A stretch of DNA of 64,000 nt, from positions 124,001 to 188,000 of the forward strand of contig CAWAGB010000006.1 of NCBI GenBank assembly GCA_963781555.1. Reading direction: 5' to 3'. This stretch comes from JAICQM01 sp963781555 (lineage in GTDB: Bacteria > Chloroflexota > Limnocylindria > QHBO01). The notes under the pieces are model-generated. The model was given only the letters and a program-made list of their open reading frames with translations, had not been told where the DNA came from and ran no database searches. The position numbers were made by a program, and so were the translations under genes. Below, piece after piece: positions 53,297 to 62,302 of the stretch (the stretch's first letter is position 1; each line of letters opens with the position of its first letter).

Positions 53297-53820
53297 CGGT
53301 GCTCACCAACGTGCTCATCCGCCCGATGCGCATGAGCGACGTTCCGCAGGTCCATGACATCGAGCGGGCAAGCTTCAACGAGCCGTGGCCCGAGCACGCG
53401 CTCCGCCAGGAGCTGACGAGTAACCGCCTGGCGCGCTACCTGGTCGCCGAGCGCGACGGCACGATCGTCGGCTTCGCCGGGGTGTGGCTGATGGTGGACG
53501 ATGCGCACATCACGACCTTCGGGGTCCACCCCGACCATCGCCGCGGCGGGGTGGGGCTGCGGATGCTGCTCGGGGTCGCCGAGCTGGCCATCGACCTGGA
53601 CGCGACGCGCCTGACCCTCGAGGTGCGGCCGAGCAACGAGCCGGCGCGTCTGCTCTACCGCCGCTTCGGCTTCCTGGAGGTCGGCCGTCGGCCGCGCTAC
53701 TACACCGACGATGGCGAGGACGCGCTCATCATGACCACCACCGAGCTGGCCGGACCGACGATGCAGTCCGTTTTGGCGGTGGAGCGGGCGCGGATCGGCG
53801 CCCAGGACGGGCGGACATGA
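53293..53820 (+). CDS. rimI: Ribosomal protein S18-alanine N-acetyltransferase family (GNAT)
   Basis: RimI-type GNAT enzymes acetylate N-terminal alanine of target proteins using acetyl-CoA. The 175 residues have the N-terminal IRPMRMSDVPQVHDIERASF, the acetyl-CoA loop VHPDHRRGGVGLRML (motif A) and LYRRFGFLEVGRRPRYY (motif B). A 25-residue extension ends the protein. RimI lies between tsaB and tsaD in many bacteria. GTG 53293 overlaps the tsaB stop. Confidence 0.93.
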   Translation: MTVLTNVLIRPMRMSDVPQVHDIERASFNEPWPEHALRQELTSNRLARYLVAERDGTIVGFAGVWLMVDDAHITTFGVHPDHRRGGVGLRMLLGVAELAIDLDATRLTLEVRPSNEPARLLYRRFGFLEVGRRPRYYTDDGEDALIMTTTELAGPTMQSVLAVERARIGAQDGRT

Positions 53821-54860
53821 GCCGGGCGCGCATCCTGGCCATCGAGTCCAGCTGCGACGAGACCGGCGTCGCGGTCGTCGTCGGCGGGCGGCGCATCGAG
53901 GCCAACCAGGTGGCGACCCAGATCGCGCTCCACGCCGAGACCGGCGGGATCGTGCCCGAGATTGCCGCACGCCAGCAGCTGCGCTGGATCGTGCCGGCCC
54001 TCGAGGCTGCGTTCGCCGAGGCCAATGTCGGCTGGGAGGCTATCGACGCGGTGGCGGTGACCTACGGCCCGGGGCTCATCGGCTCACTGCTGGTGGGCGT
54101 CAACGTGGCCAAGGCGCTGGCGGTGACCCACGACCTGCCGCTCGTCGGGGTCAACCATATCGAGGGCCACATCTACGCGAACTGGCTGACCGACGTCGAC
54201 GCCGCGACCCCACTCCCCGCTGAGCCGGCCTTCCCGCTGCTGTGCCTGGTGGTGAGCGGAGGGCACACGCAGCTGGTGCTGATGCACGACCACGGCCGCT
54301 ACACCCTCCTCGGCCAGACGGTCGACGATGCGGCCGGCGAGGCGTTCGACAAGGTCGGCCGGCTGCTCGGCCTGCCGTATCCGGGGGGACCGGCCATCTC
54401 GGCCGCAGCCGTCGGCGCCACGCCGGCGACCCGCTTCCCGCGGGCGCGCACCGAGGGGCGCTACGACTTCAGCTTCTCCGGCCTCAAGACGGCTGTCCTG
54501 CGCGAGGTGGCCGGCTATCGTGACCGCGGCGTGCCGATCCCCGTCGACGGTCTCGCGGCCGCGTTCGAGGAGGCGGTGGTCGATGCACTGGCCACCAAGA
54601 CGGTCGCCGCGGCGCGCGAGCACGGGGTGGGGGCGGTCGCACTCGGGGGCGGGGTGGCGGCCAACGGGGCCCTCCGCAGCACCCTCCGTGACCGGCTCGC
54701 CGCCGATGGTCTGACGCTGCTGGTCCCGCGGCCGGCATGGTGCACCGACAACGGGGCGATGATCGGCGCGGCGGGCGGCTTCCGCTTCGCGGCGGGTGAC
54801 CGTGCCGATGCCAGCCTGGAGGCGTTGCCCAACCTGTCCCTGCCGTGGAGCGACGCATGA
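53817..54860 (+). CDS. tsaD: tRNA N6-adenosine threonylcarbamoyltransferase TsaD
   Basis: TsaD transfers the threonylcarbamoyl group to A37. The 347 residues start MSRARILAIESSCDETGVAV. The metal His pair is in NHIEGHIYANW, and SGGHTQLVLM and GEAFDKVGRLLGLPYPGGP follow, with CTDNGAMIGAAG near the end. All family motifs are present. It overlaps rsmA by four bases. Confidence 0.98.
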   Translation: MSRARILAIESSCDETGVAVVVGGRRIEANQVATQIALHAETGGIVPEIAARQQLRWIVPALEAAFAEANVGWEAIDAVAVTYGPGLIGSLLVGVNVAKALAVTHDLPLVGVNHIEGHIYANWLTDVDAATPLPAEPAFPLLCLVVSGGHTQLVLMHDHGRYTLLGQTVDDAAGEAFDKVGRLLGLPYPGGPAISAAAVGATPATRFPRARTEGRYDFSFSGLKTAVLREVAGYRDRGVPIPVDGLAAAFEEAVVDALATKTVAAAREHGVGAVALGGGVAANGALRSTLRDRLAADGLTLLVPRPAWCTDNGAMIGAAGGFRFAAGDRADASLEALPNLSLPWSDA

Positions 54861-55726
54861 GCGACCCGCTCGCCGCCGAGCGGCTGGTTCCGCCGACGCC
54901 CGGCCAGCTACGCCGCCTCCTGTACGCCGAGGGCCTGAGACCGCGCAAGAGCCTCTCCCAGAACTTCCTGACCGATCCGGACGCGCTGGATGCCATCGTC
55001 GCCGCCGCCGAGCTGCAGCCCGGGGACCGGGTGGTGGAGATCGGGCCGGGCCTGGGCGTGCTCACCCGCCGGCTGCTGGCGGCCGGCGCATCGGTCACCG
55101 CGGTCGAGGTGGACCCCAAGCTGGCTGCCTGGCTCCGCGTCGAGCTGAGAGAGGTGCCCGCCTTCGACCTGATCGAGGCCGACGCGCTGACGCTCCACCC
55201 GCGCGACCTGTCAGGGGATGGCGACTACAAGGTGGTCGCCAACATCCCGTACCACATCACCAGCCCGCTGCTGCACGCATTCCTGGGCGCGGAGGCCCCT
55301 CCGGAGCGAATCGTGATCCTGGTGCAGGCCGAGGTGGCCGAGCGGGTCGCTTCGCCGCCGGGCGGGATGAGCTACCTGTCCGTATTCGCCCAGAACGTGG
55401 CGACCGCCGAGATCGTGGCCAGCGTGCCGGCGGCGGCCTTCGAGCCGGCACCGGAGGTCGACTCGGCGGTGCTGCGCCTGCTGCGCCGCCCGACGCCGGT
55501 CGTCGCTGGGGATGGCGAGCGCGAGCGCTTCATCCGGGTCGTGCAGGCAGGCTTCCGGGAGCGGCGCAAGAAGATCCACAACGGGCTGGGGCGCCAGCTG
55601 GGCATCGTCCGCGAGGAGCTGGATGCGGCCTTCGCGACGTGTGGGATCGACTCCGAGCGTCGCCCGCAGACGCTCAGCGTGGAGGAGTGGGCCTGCCTGG
55701 CGCGTGGGCTGGTCGCTCGCCTGTGA
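54857..55726 (+). CDS. rsmA: 16S rRNA (adenine(1518)-N6/adenine(1519)-N6)-dimethyltransferase
   Basis: RsmA (KsgA) dimethylates two adenosines in helix 45 of 16S rRNA. The 289 residues from ATG 54857 contain KSLSQNFLTDPDALD, the SAM loop EIGPGLGVLTRRL and the catalytic NIPYHITSPLL. An in-frame ATG at 54845 adds only four residues. The end overlaps ispE by four bases. Confidence 0.97.
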   Translation: MSDPLAAERLVPPTPGQLRRLLYAEGLRPRKSLSQNFLTDPDALDAIVAAAELQPGDRVVEIGPGLGVLTRRLLAAGASVTAVEVDPKLAAWLRVELREVPAFDLIEADALTLHPRDLSGDGDYKVVANIPYHITSPLLHAFLGAEAPPERIVILVQAEVAERVASPPGGMSYLSVFAQNVATAEIVASVPAAAFEPAPEVDSAVLRLLRRPTPVVAGDGERERFIRVVQAGFRERRKKIHNGLGRQLGIVREELDAAFATCGIDSERRPQTLSVEEWACLARGLVARL

Positions 55727-56586
55727 CGCCCCTCACCCTCGAGGCCCCGGCCAAGCTCAACCTGTCGCTGCGCGTCGTCGGGCGCCGCGAGGACGGCTAC
55801 CACGAGCTGGACTCCATCTTTGTCCTCCTCGACCTGGCCGATCGGCTGCTCCTCATGCCCGGCTGCTCCGGCCTGCGGGTGACCGATGCCGACGGCGCCC
55901 CCGTGCCCGACGTGCCTGTGCGGCCACATGAGAACCTCGCCTGGCGCGGCCTGGCGGTGGGCCTGGGCGGCGATCCCGATGCCGCGCTCGCCTGCCTGAC
56001 CCTGGAGAAGCGCATCCCCGCCGCCGCGGGGCTGGGTGGGGGATCATCCGACGCGGCCGCGGCGTGGCGCCTCGGGCGCCGCTGGGCGGGCCATCCCGAC
56101 CGTGGCACCGAAGGGGAGATCGGCGCGCTGGCGGCCATCGGTGCGGACGTGCCGTTCTTCGGCGCCGCCGTGCCCGCGGCGCGGGTCACCGGGATCGGGG
56201 AGTGCGTTGCGCCCTTGCCGGCGCCACCGGAAACGCCGGTGCTGCTCGTCCATCCACCGTTCGGCCTCTCGACCGCCGCCGCCTTCGCCGCCAGCCGCCC
56301 CGAGGATTGGAGCGACGTGGCGCCTGCCAGCCTCGCCGAGGCGCTCAGCGACGGCACGAACGACCTGTTGCGCGCCGCCCGGCGCCTCCGCCCGGAGCTG
56401 GACGACCTGCTGTCGCTCGTGCTGGCAGCGGGAGCCGCCCCGCGTCTCACGGGCAGCGGTCCCACCCTCTACGCTCTCCTCGACGACCCGGAGCGCGCGC
56501 CGGGGATCATCGGGCGCCTCGCCCGGGCTGGGTTGCGCGCCACGGCCGGCGCGATGCGCCCCGCTGCGGCTAGCATCGGCGCATGA
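55723..56586 (+). CDS. ispE: 4-diphosphocytidyl-2-C-methyl-D-erythritol kinase
   Basis: IspE is an enzyme of the MEP isoprenoid route. GTG 55723 overlaps the rsmA stop (GTGA) and gives PLTLEAPAKLNLSLRVVGRR, followed by the GHMP ATP loop IPAAAGLGGGSSDAAAAW and the C-terminal RLTGSGPTLYALL. The length is 287 residues. It implies the MEP pathway feeds the polyprenyl synthase near 60 kb. Confidence 0.96.
   Translation: MTPLTLEAPAKLNLSLRVVGRREDGYHELDSIFVLLDLADRLLLMPGCSGLRVTDADGAPVPDVPVRPHENLAWRGLAVGLGGDPDAALACLTLEKRIPAAAGLGGGSSDAAAAWRLGRRWAGHPDRGTEGEIGALAAIGADVPFFGAAVPAARVTGIGECVAPLPAPPETPVLLVHPPFGLSTAAAFAASRPEDWSDVAPASLAEALSDGTNDLLRAARRLRPELDDLLSLVLAAGAAPRLTGSGPTLYALLDDPERAPGIIGRLARAGLRATAGAMRPAAASIGA
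56571..56576 (+). promoter_or_regulatory. Candidate leaderless -10 before ridA
   Basis: TAGCAT, inside the end of ispE, ends six bases before ATG 56583. No -35 was identified. Confidence 0.25.
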
Positions 56587-56981
56587 CCGACCGACGCACC
56601 GTCCAGACCGATGCCGCGCCGCAGGCCGTCGGCTCCTACAGCCAGGCCGTCGTGGCGGCCGGCCTCGTGTTCACCGCGGGCCAGCTGGGCGCGGATCCGG
56701 TGAGCGGGCAGCTCGCGGACGGCGTCGCCGCCCAGGCCGAGCGCTCGCTCGCCAACCTGGCCGCCGTGCTCGGAGCTGCCGGCACCGGCTTCGAGCGCGT
56801 GGTGAAGACCACCATCTTCCTCGCCGACATGGACGACTTCGCGACCGTCAACGAGATCTATGCGCGGACGATGCCGGCGCCCATGCCGGCGCGCTCGACG
56901 GTCGCGGTCCGTACCCTGCCGAAGGGCGGCCTGGTCGAGATCGAGATGGTCGCCCTCGCCGGGGAGGGAGCGTCCGGTTGA
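56583..56981 (+). CDS. ridA: RidA/YjgF-family reactive enamine/imine deaminase
   Basis: RidA hydrolyses reactive 2-aminoacrylate and related imines. The 132 residues have APQAVGSYSQAVVA, TAGQLGADP and the substrate Arg in PMPARSTVAVRTLP, followed by VEIEMVALA. Family members form trimers. It overlaps the ispE stop (ATGA) and precedes glmU by 34 bases. Confidence 0.93.
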   Translation: MTDRRTVQTDAAPQAVGSYSQAVVAAGLVFTAGQLGADPVSGQLADGVAAQAERSLANLAAVLGAAGTGFERVVKTTIFLADMDDFATVNEIYARTMPAPMPARSTVAVRTLPKGGLVEIEMVALAGEGASG

Positions 56982-57000
56982 CCGGCCACGGGCCCGCCGA

Positions 57001-57006
57001 TACGAT
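57001..57006 (+). promoter_or_regulatory. Candidate leaderless -10 before glmU
   Basis: TACGAT ends nine bases before GTG 57016 in the ridA-glmU gap. A good ribosome-binding site is missing there, which fits a leaderless mRNA. Confidence 0.3.
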
Positions 57007-57015
57007 GCGCCCCTC

Positions 57016-58443
57016 GTGATCACTGCCGCCATCGTCCTGGCTGCCGGCCAGGGGACGCGGATGCGCTCCGCGCTTCCCAAGGTGCTCCATCCACTCGCCG
57101 GGCGCCCCATGGTGGTCCACGTCCTGGACGCCCTCGCCCGCGCTGGCGTCGAGCACCGGGTCGTCGTCACCGGGCACGGCGGCGACCAGGTGGAGGCCGC
57201 GCTCGGCAGGGCCGTGCCGACCGTTCGGCAGGAGCCGCAGCTGGGCACCGCGGACGCGGTTCGCGCGGGACTGACCCGGGTCCCCGCGGAAGCGCGACAC
57301 GTGATCGTCACCATGGGGGACGCGCCGCTCCTGCCGGCCGACCTCTTCCAGGCACTGCTCCGCGAGCAGGCGGAGGGCAACGCCGCGATGGCCCTCCTCT
57401 CGGCGCGGGTGGCGCAGCCGCGGGGTTACGGCCGTGTCGTCCGCGACGCCACCGGCGCCGCCATCGCCATCACCGAGGAGGCCGATGCCGACGAGGCGAC
57501 GCGTGCCATCGATGAGATCAACGTGGGCGCCTACTGCTTCGACGCCGCCTGGCTGCGAGCCAACCTCGGGTCGGTGCCGGCATCGGCCTCCGGCGAGTAC
57601 TACCTGACCGACCTGGTGGCTCTCGCGATCAACGCCGACCGGCGGGTGGCCGTGGTGGTCGCGCCCGATCCGGAGCTCGTCGCCGGCATCAACGATCGGA
57701 TCGCGCTCGCCGCGGCGGAGGCGGTCCTGCGCCGCGGAGCCTGCGAGCGTCACATGGCCGCCGGGGTGACGATCGTGGATCCGGCAAGCACATTCATCGG
57801 TCCGGAGGTGGAGATCGCCCCGGACGCGCGCATCGAGCCGTTCAGCGTGCTCAGTGGCGCGACTCGCGTCGCACGCGACGCGGTCATCGGTCCGTACGCC
57901 CAGGTCCGCGATTCGAGCGTCGGGGAGCGGTCCAGCGTATGGGCCAGCGTGCTGGAGGAGTCGATCGTGGCCGAGGATGTGCAGATCGGCCCGTACAGCC
58001 ACCTCCGGCCCGGTTCGGAGGTCGGCGCGCGAGCGCGCATTGGCAACTACGCCGAGATCAAGAAGAGCCGCATCGGGGCCGGGACGCAGCAGCATCATTT
58101 CAGCTACCTCGGTGATGCCGAGGTAGGGGAGAACGTGAACGTGGGAGCCGGAACGGTGACCGCCAACTACGACGGACAGCAGAAGCACCGCACGGTGATC
58201 GGCGACGGGGTGTTCCTCGGCGTCGACACGATGCTGCGCGCGCCGCTCACGGTTGGCGCCGGGGCCAAGACCGGCGCCGGCGCGGTGGTCACCCGCGACG
58301 TGGCGCCGGGCAAGACGGTGGTCGGCATGCCGGCACGACCGATCGAGCTGCGCCGCCGCCGCGACGTTACGGGCGAGGCCGGCGATCGCGCCGCCGACGC
58401 CGAATCCGACGCGGCACAACGGAACACGCAGGTGGAGGCGTAG
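57016..58443 (+). CDS. glmU: Bifunctional GlmU: GlcNAc-1-P uridyltransferase / GlcN-1-P acetyltransferase
   Basis: GlmU makes UDP-GlcNAc from glucosamine-1-phosphate. The N-terminal domain has LAAGQGTRMRSALPKVLHPL and the uracil site EPQLGTADAVR. From about residue 250 a left-handed beta helix with hexapeptide repeats carries acetyltransferase residues (GNYAEIKKSRIG, NYDGQQKHRTVIGDGVFLG). The length is 475 residues. GTG 57016 is chosen because the longer in-frame opening lies in ridA. Confidence 0.97.
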   Translation: MITAAIVLAAGQGTRMRSALPKVLHPLAGRPMVVHVLDALARAGVEHRVVVTGHGGDQVEAALGRAVPTVRQEPQLGTADAVRAGLTRVPAEARHVIVTMGDAPLLPADLFQALLREQAEGNAAMALLSARVAQPRGYGRVVRDATGAAIAITEEADADEATRAIDEINVGAYCFDAAWLRANLGSVPASASGEYYLTDLVALAINADRRVAVVVAPDPELVAGINDRIALAAAEAVLRRGACERHMAAGVTIVDPASTFIGPEVEIAPDARIEPFSVLSGATRVARDAVIGPYAQVRDSSVGERSSVWASVLEESIVAEDVQIGPYSHLRPGSEVGARARIGNYAEIKKSRIGAGTQQHHFSYLGDAEVGENVNVGAGTVTANYDGQQKHRTVIGDGVFLGVDTMLRAPLTVGAGAKTGAGAVVTRDVAPGKTVVGMPARPIELRRRRDVTGEAGDRAADAESDAAQRNTQVEA

Positions 58444-58493
58444 TCGCCCGCACCCATGCCTGAAGGCAGCAGTACCAGCGACGGCCTGGCCCG

Positions 58494-59862
58494 ATGATCG
58501 ACATCGTCCTGGTCGTCCTCCTCATCCTCGTCGGCGGCTTCTTCGCCGCCAGCGAGATCGCGCTGATCACCGTCAAGCGGCATCGCCTCACCCAGCTGTC
58601 CGAGGACGGCAACCGTGGCCGCGGCCATCGCGCTCAAGATCACCGAGGACCCGTCGCGCTTCCTGGCCACCATCCAGATCGCGATCACCTTCCTCGGCTT
58701 CCTCGCCGGCGCCTTCGGCGCGTCCGCCTTCTCCGGCGAGCTGGCCAAGCTCATCGCCCTCATCCCGCTGGAGCTCATCTCGGACGCGGCGACGACCATC
58801 GCGTTCGTCATCGTGACCCTGCTGATCGCGCTTGCCAGCATCATCGCCGGCGAGCTGGTGCCTAAGACGCTGGCACTCAACTTCCCGGAGGGCCTGGCGC
58901 TGTTCGTGGCACGGCCGATTGCCCTGCTGGACAACGTCCTGCGCCCGGTGGTGTGGTTCGTGTCCCGCCTCTCCACCGTGCTCGTCCGCGCGCTTGGCGG
59001 ACGGGAGCGCCCGCACACCGGCTACCTGTCGACCGAGGAGCTCAAGTCGCTGGTCGAGACCGGCTCGGAGCAGGGCGGCATCGAGAAGGACGAGAAGGAG
59101 ATGATCCACGGGATCATCGAACTCGGCGAGAAGAGCGTCCACGAGGTGATGGTCCCGCGCATCGGCATCCGCGCGGTCGAGGCCAGCGCCCCGCTGGACG
59201 AGGCGCTCGACGTCATCGTCCGCGCCGGCCATTCGAGGATCCCGCTCTACGAGAACAGCCTCGACAACATCGTGGGCGTGCTGTACGCCAAGGACCTGCT
59301 GCCGTACCTCAAGCGCGATGGGCGCGGCGCCAACGCGACCGATGGGATCGACATCCGCTCGCTCGTCCGCACCCCGGTCTACGTCCCCGAGTCGAAGCGT
59401 ATCGACGAGCTGCTGCACGAGATGCAGGCCGCCAAGCGCCATATCGCCATCGTGGTCGACGAGTACGGCGGCACCGCCGGCCTCATCACGATGGAAGACC
59501 TGGTCGAGGAGATCGTCGGCGAGATCCAGGACGAGTACGACACCGAGGAAGAGCTCATCGAGGCGATCGAGTCGGAGTCGCTCGTGGCCTACCGGCTCGA
59601 CGGGCGGGTCAGCATGGACGACCTGCGCGACGTCTTCGAGATGAGCGACGACGAGGAGGACGACGAGGACGCATACGACACAGTCGGCGGCTTCGTCATC
59701 CATCGAACCGGCCGCATCCCACTCAACGGCGAGGAGGTGCCGTTCCGCGAGGTCACCCTGCGCGTCGAGGCGGCCGACTCGCGGCGGGTGTCCAAGATCA
59801 TCGCCAGCCGGCCGCGGCGCGAGACGGAGCGCCCGGAGGACGAAGAGGCGGTGACCGCGTGA
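58494..59862 (+). CDS. CNNM/CorC (HlyC) family transporter, frameshifted by one base
   Basis: The protein has an N-terminal DUF21 membrane domain (MIDIVLVVLLILVGGFFAAS, the ELVPKTLALNFPE motif), two CBS domains (MVPRIGIRAVE, HIAIVVDEYGGTAGLITMED) and the C-terminal CorC_HlyC domain (DTVGGFVIHRTGRIP). Such proteins are linked to magnesium export. An extra C near 58619-58620 breaks the frame within QLSEDGNRG-AAIALKITED. Removing it gives an intact protein of about 455 residues. A caller would report only the part from 58615. Confidence 0.9.
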
Positions 59863-59865
59863 CGG

Positions 59866-60312
59866 TTACCGGTTGCGGCGCCAGATCTCCCAGTTGAGGG
59901 CGGCGGCGAAGGTGACCCATCCGAGGTAGGGCACGAACAGCAGGCCCGCCAGCGTCCGCCGCCCGAAGAACGCCAGGGTGGTGGCCGCCACGGCAACCCA
60001 CATCAGCGCGATCTCGGCCATCGCCACCCCCGGACGGCGCAAGCCGAAGAAGATCGGCGTCCACGCCGCGTTGAGCGCCAGCTGCAAGCCGAACAGGCGC
60101 AGCGCCCCGCGCGATCCGGCGCCACGTCGCGCCACCAGCCAGGCGGCGACGCCCATCAGCGTGTAGAGCAGCGTCCAGGCGGGCGCGAACAGCCACGGCG
60201 GCGGTGCCCAGCTGGGCCGTCGCAGGGCGCGGTAGTAGTCGGGCGCCGGGAACGCGGCACCGGCCGCGGCGGCGAGAAAGCTGAGGCCCAGCCAGCGCAG
60301 CAGCGAGATCAC
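59866..60312 (-). CDS. tspO: TspO/MBR-family tryptophan-rich sensory protein
   Basis: TspO is a five-helix membrane protein that binds porphyrins and cholesterol-like ligands. The 148 residues from GTG have five hydrophobic helices and the family motifs RRPSWAPPPWLFAPAWTLLY, NAAWTPIFFGLRRPG and the ending NWEIWRRN. The start overlaps the stop of the upstream prenyl synthase gene (GTGA), so the two minus-strand genes form an operon. Confidence 0.93.
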   Translation of the reverse strand: MISLLRWLGLSFLAAAAGAAFPAPDYYRALRRPSWAPPPWLFAPAWTLLYTLMGVAAWLVARRGAGSRGALRLFGLQLALNAAWTPIFFGLRRPGVAMAEIALMWVAVAATTLAFFGRRTLAGLLFVPYLGWVTFAAALNWEIWRRNR

Positions 60313-61361
60313 GCGCTGATGACCGATTCGACCACGGCCCGGAGCTGGGCACGCCGTTCGTCGGCGATCGGGAGGCCATCGACGCCGGCCAGGGCCTGGT
60401 CGCGGTGGCGACGCGCCTCCGACAGCGCGTGGTCGCGGGCGCCACTGCGGTCGAGAATGGCCAGCACCTCGGCGACGTGGTCGTCGTCGAGTGCCGTGTC
60501 GGCCGGCGCGTACAGCGCGCGCAGGCGGGCCGCGTCGTCTGCCGGTGCGTGCTCCAGCGCCCACACCACGGGGAGCGTCTTCTTTCGGCGCCGCACGTCG
60601 CCGGACGCCGGCTTACCGGACTGCGTCGCGCTCCAGAACGTGCCCTTCACGTCGTCCGCCATCTGGAAGGCGAGCCCCAGGTCGTAGCCGAAGCGGCGGT
60701 AGGCCTCGACCGTGGCGGGATCGTCGGTCGCCAGAATGGCGCCGGACTGGACCGATGCGCCGAGCAGCGCGGCGGTCTTCTTGCCGATCATCTCGAGGTA
60801 GGCGTCGACCCTCACATCGGTCTGGCGCTCGAAGCTGATGTCCAGGAACTGGCCCTCGCACAGGGCCAGGCAGGTCTCGTCGTAGACGCGCATCAGGGCC
60901 AGCACGCGGCGCTCGCTGAAGCCGTCGTCGAGGAGCCGGTAGAGGGCCAGCCGGGAGAGGGCGAACAGCGCGTCGCCGGCATTGATGGCCAGCGGGATGC
61001 CCCAGATCGCCCACAGCGTGGGGCGATGGCGACGCTCGCGGTCGCCGTCCTCGATGTCGTCGTGGACGAGGCTGAAGTTGTGGCCAAGCTCCACCGCCGC
61101 GGCACCCGGCAGGGCAGCGCGGTATTCGCCCGTCAGGGACTGGTAGGCGAGGAGGCCGAGGAGGGGTCGAATGCGCTTGCCGCGCGGACCCTCCGCCTCG
61201 TCGAGGCCGAGGTGGTAGGCGAGCTGCTCGTAGAGGGGCCGGGCATGCCCGTCGCGCTCGTCGAGGACGGACCGCATCTCTGCCTCGATGTCGGTCAGGA
61301 GGCGCGTAAACTCGCTTCGGATGTCCACCCCCGAAGCGTACCCGAGGTCGACGAGTGCCAT
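60309..61361 (-). CDS. Polyprenyl diphosphate synthase (trans-isoprenyl synthase)
   Basis: The enzyme lengthens allylic diphosphates by adding isopentenyl diphosphate. The first aspartate-rich motif is LVHDDIEDGDRERRHRPT. The second is QMADDVKGTFW, lacking the third Asp, followed by GDVRRRKKTLPVVWAL. This form is common in IdsA-like geranylgeranyl-type synthases. Chain length cannot be read from sequence alone. ATG 61361 gives 350 residues; an upstream ATG at 61403 adds an Arg-rich stretch and is less likely. It pairs with tspO. Confidence 0.93.
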   Translation of the reverse strand: MALVDLGYASGVDIRSEFTRLLTDIEAEMRSVLDERDGHARPLYEQLAYHLGLDEAEGPRGKRIRPLLGLLAYQSLTGEYRAALPGAAAVELGHNFSLVHDDIEDGDRERRHRPTLWAIWGIPLAINAGDALFALSRLALYRLLDDGFSERRVLALMRVYDETCLALCEGQFLDISFERQTDVRVDAYLEMIGKKTAALLGASVQSGAILATDDPATVEAYRRFGYDLGLAFQMADDVKGTFWSATQSGKPASGDVRRRKKTLPVVWALEHAPADDAARLRALYAPADTALDDDHVAEVLAILDRSGARDHALSEARRHRDQALAGVDGLPIADERRAQLRAVVESVISA

Positions 61362-61447
61362 GCTGCTGCGCGTCCTTGCTGCTCGATCTCTCCTACGCCG
61401 CACCGGCGCACCTGGATCATGATACCGCCAGTTAGCAGGTTTTACCG

Positions 61448-62244
61448 ATGAGCCCCCGCGGCCGTCTCTACAAGACGGAGGGCATCGTGCTGCGCGCGAT
61501 GGACCTGGGTGAGGCGGATCGGGTGCTCACCGTGCTCACGCCACGCTCCGGCAAGCTCAAGGTGATCGCCAAGGGCGTTCGCCGCACGCGCTCGCGACTG
61601 GGCGGGGGCCTGGAGCCGATGTCCGACGTGCACCTCGTGCTGGCGGTCGGCCGCACGTTCGACGTCATCACCTCGGCATCGATCGAGGATCCGCACCTCG
61701 GCCTGCGCGAGGATCTCCATTCGACCGCCGCCGCCTGGTACGTCGCCGAGCTGGCGGACCGCTTCTGCGAGGAGCGCGCCGATGCGCACGCCGCCTTCAT
61801 CCTCCTGGCGCAGACGCTCTCCGCCCTCGATGCCCCGTCCGAGCTCGTCTCGCGCGACGTCGTCGCGCGCTGGTTCGAGCTCCACCTGCTGGACGCGATG
61901 GGCTTTCGCCCGGTGCTGACCCGATGCCTGGAGTGCGGCGCGGAGATCGAGCCCGGCGGGAACAGCTACTCCCCGGTCGCCGGGCGGCGTGCTGTGCGCC
62001 ACGTGCGCGCACGCCGCGCTGGCGGCGCGCCCCATCTCCGACGACGCCCTCAAGGTGCTGCGCCACCTCCAGCGCTCGGCAGCTCACCGAGGTGCTGCGC
62101 CTCCAGCTCGTCGCCTCGCTGGCGCGCGAGACCGAGCGCCTGCTGCACACGACCATCTCCGCCGTGCTCGAGCGCGAGCTGCGGACCCGCGACTTCCTCG
62201 AGGAGGTCGAGTCCCGCGAGCGCACCGCCGCGGCGCTGCCGTGA
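61448..62244 (+). CDS. recO: DNA repair protein RecO, with two single-base insertions
   Basis: RecO anneals DNA and loads RecA with RecR. The OB-fold start RLYKTEGIVLRAMDLGEADR and the zinc module CLECGAE with LCATC are clear. The frame jumps at the GGG of 61982-61984 (an extra G) and again near 62079 (an extra G). After correction the helical C-terminus (QLTEVLRLQLVASLARETER, RTRDFLEEV) ends at TGA 62244. Without correction the first frame reads on into the next gene. It is divergently placed from the prenyl synthase, with 86 bases between. Confidence 0.9.
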
Positions 62245-62302
62245 GCGTGCCGCTTCTCGGCTAGACTCGGGTGCCACCCGCGCAGGAGCCGCCGACCCCA
62301 CC

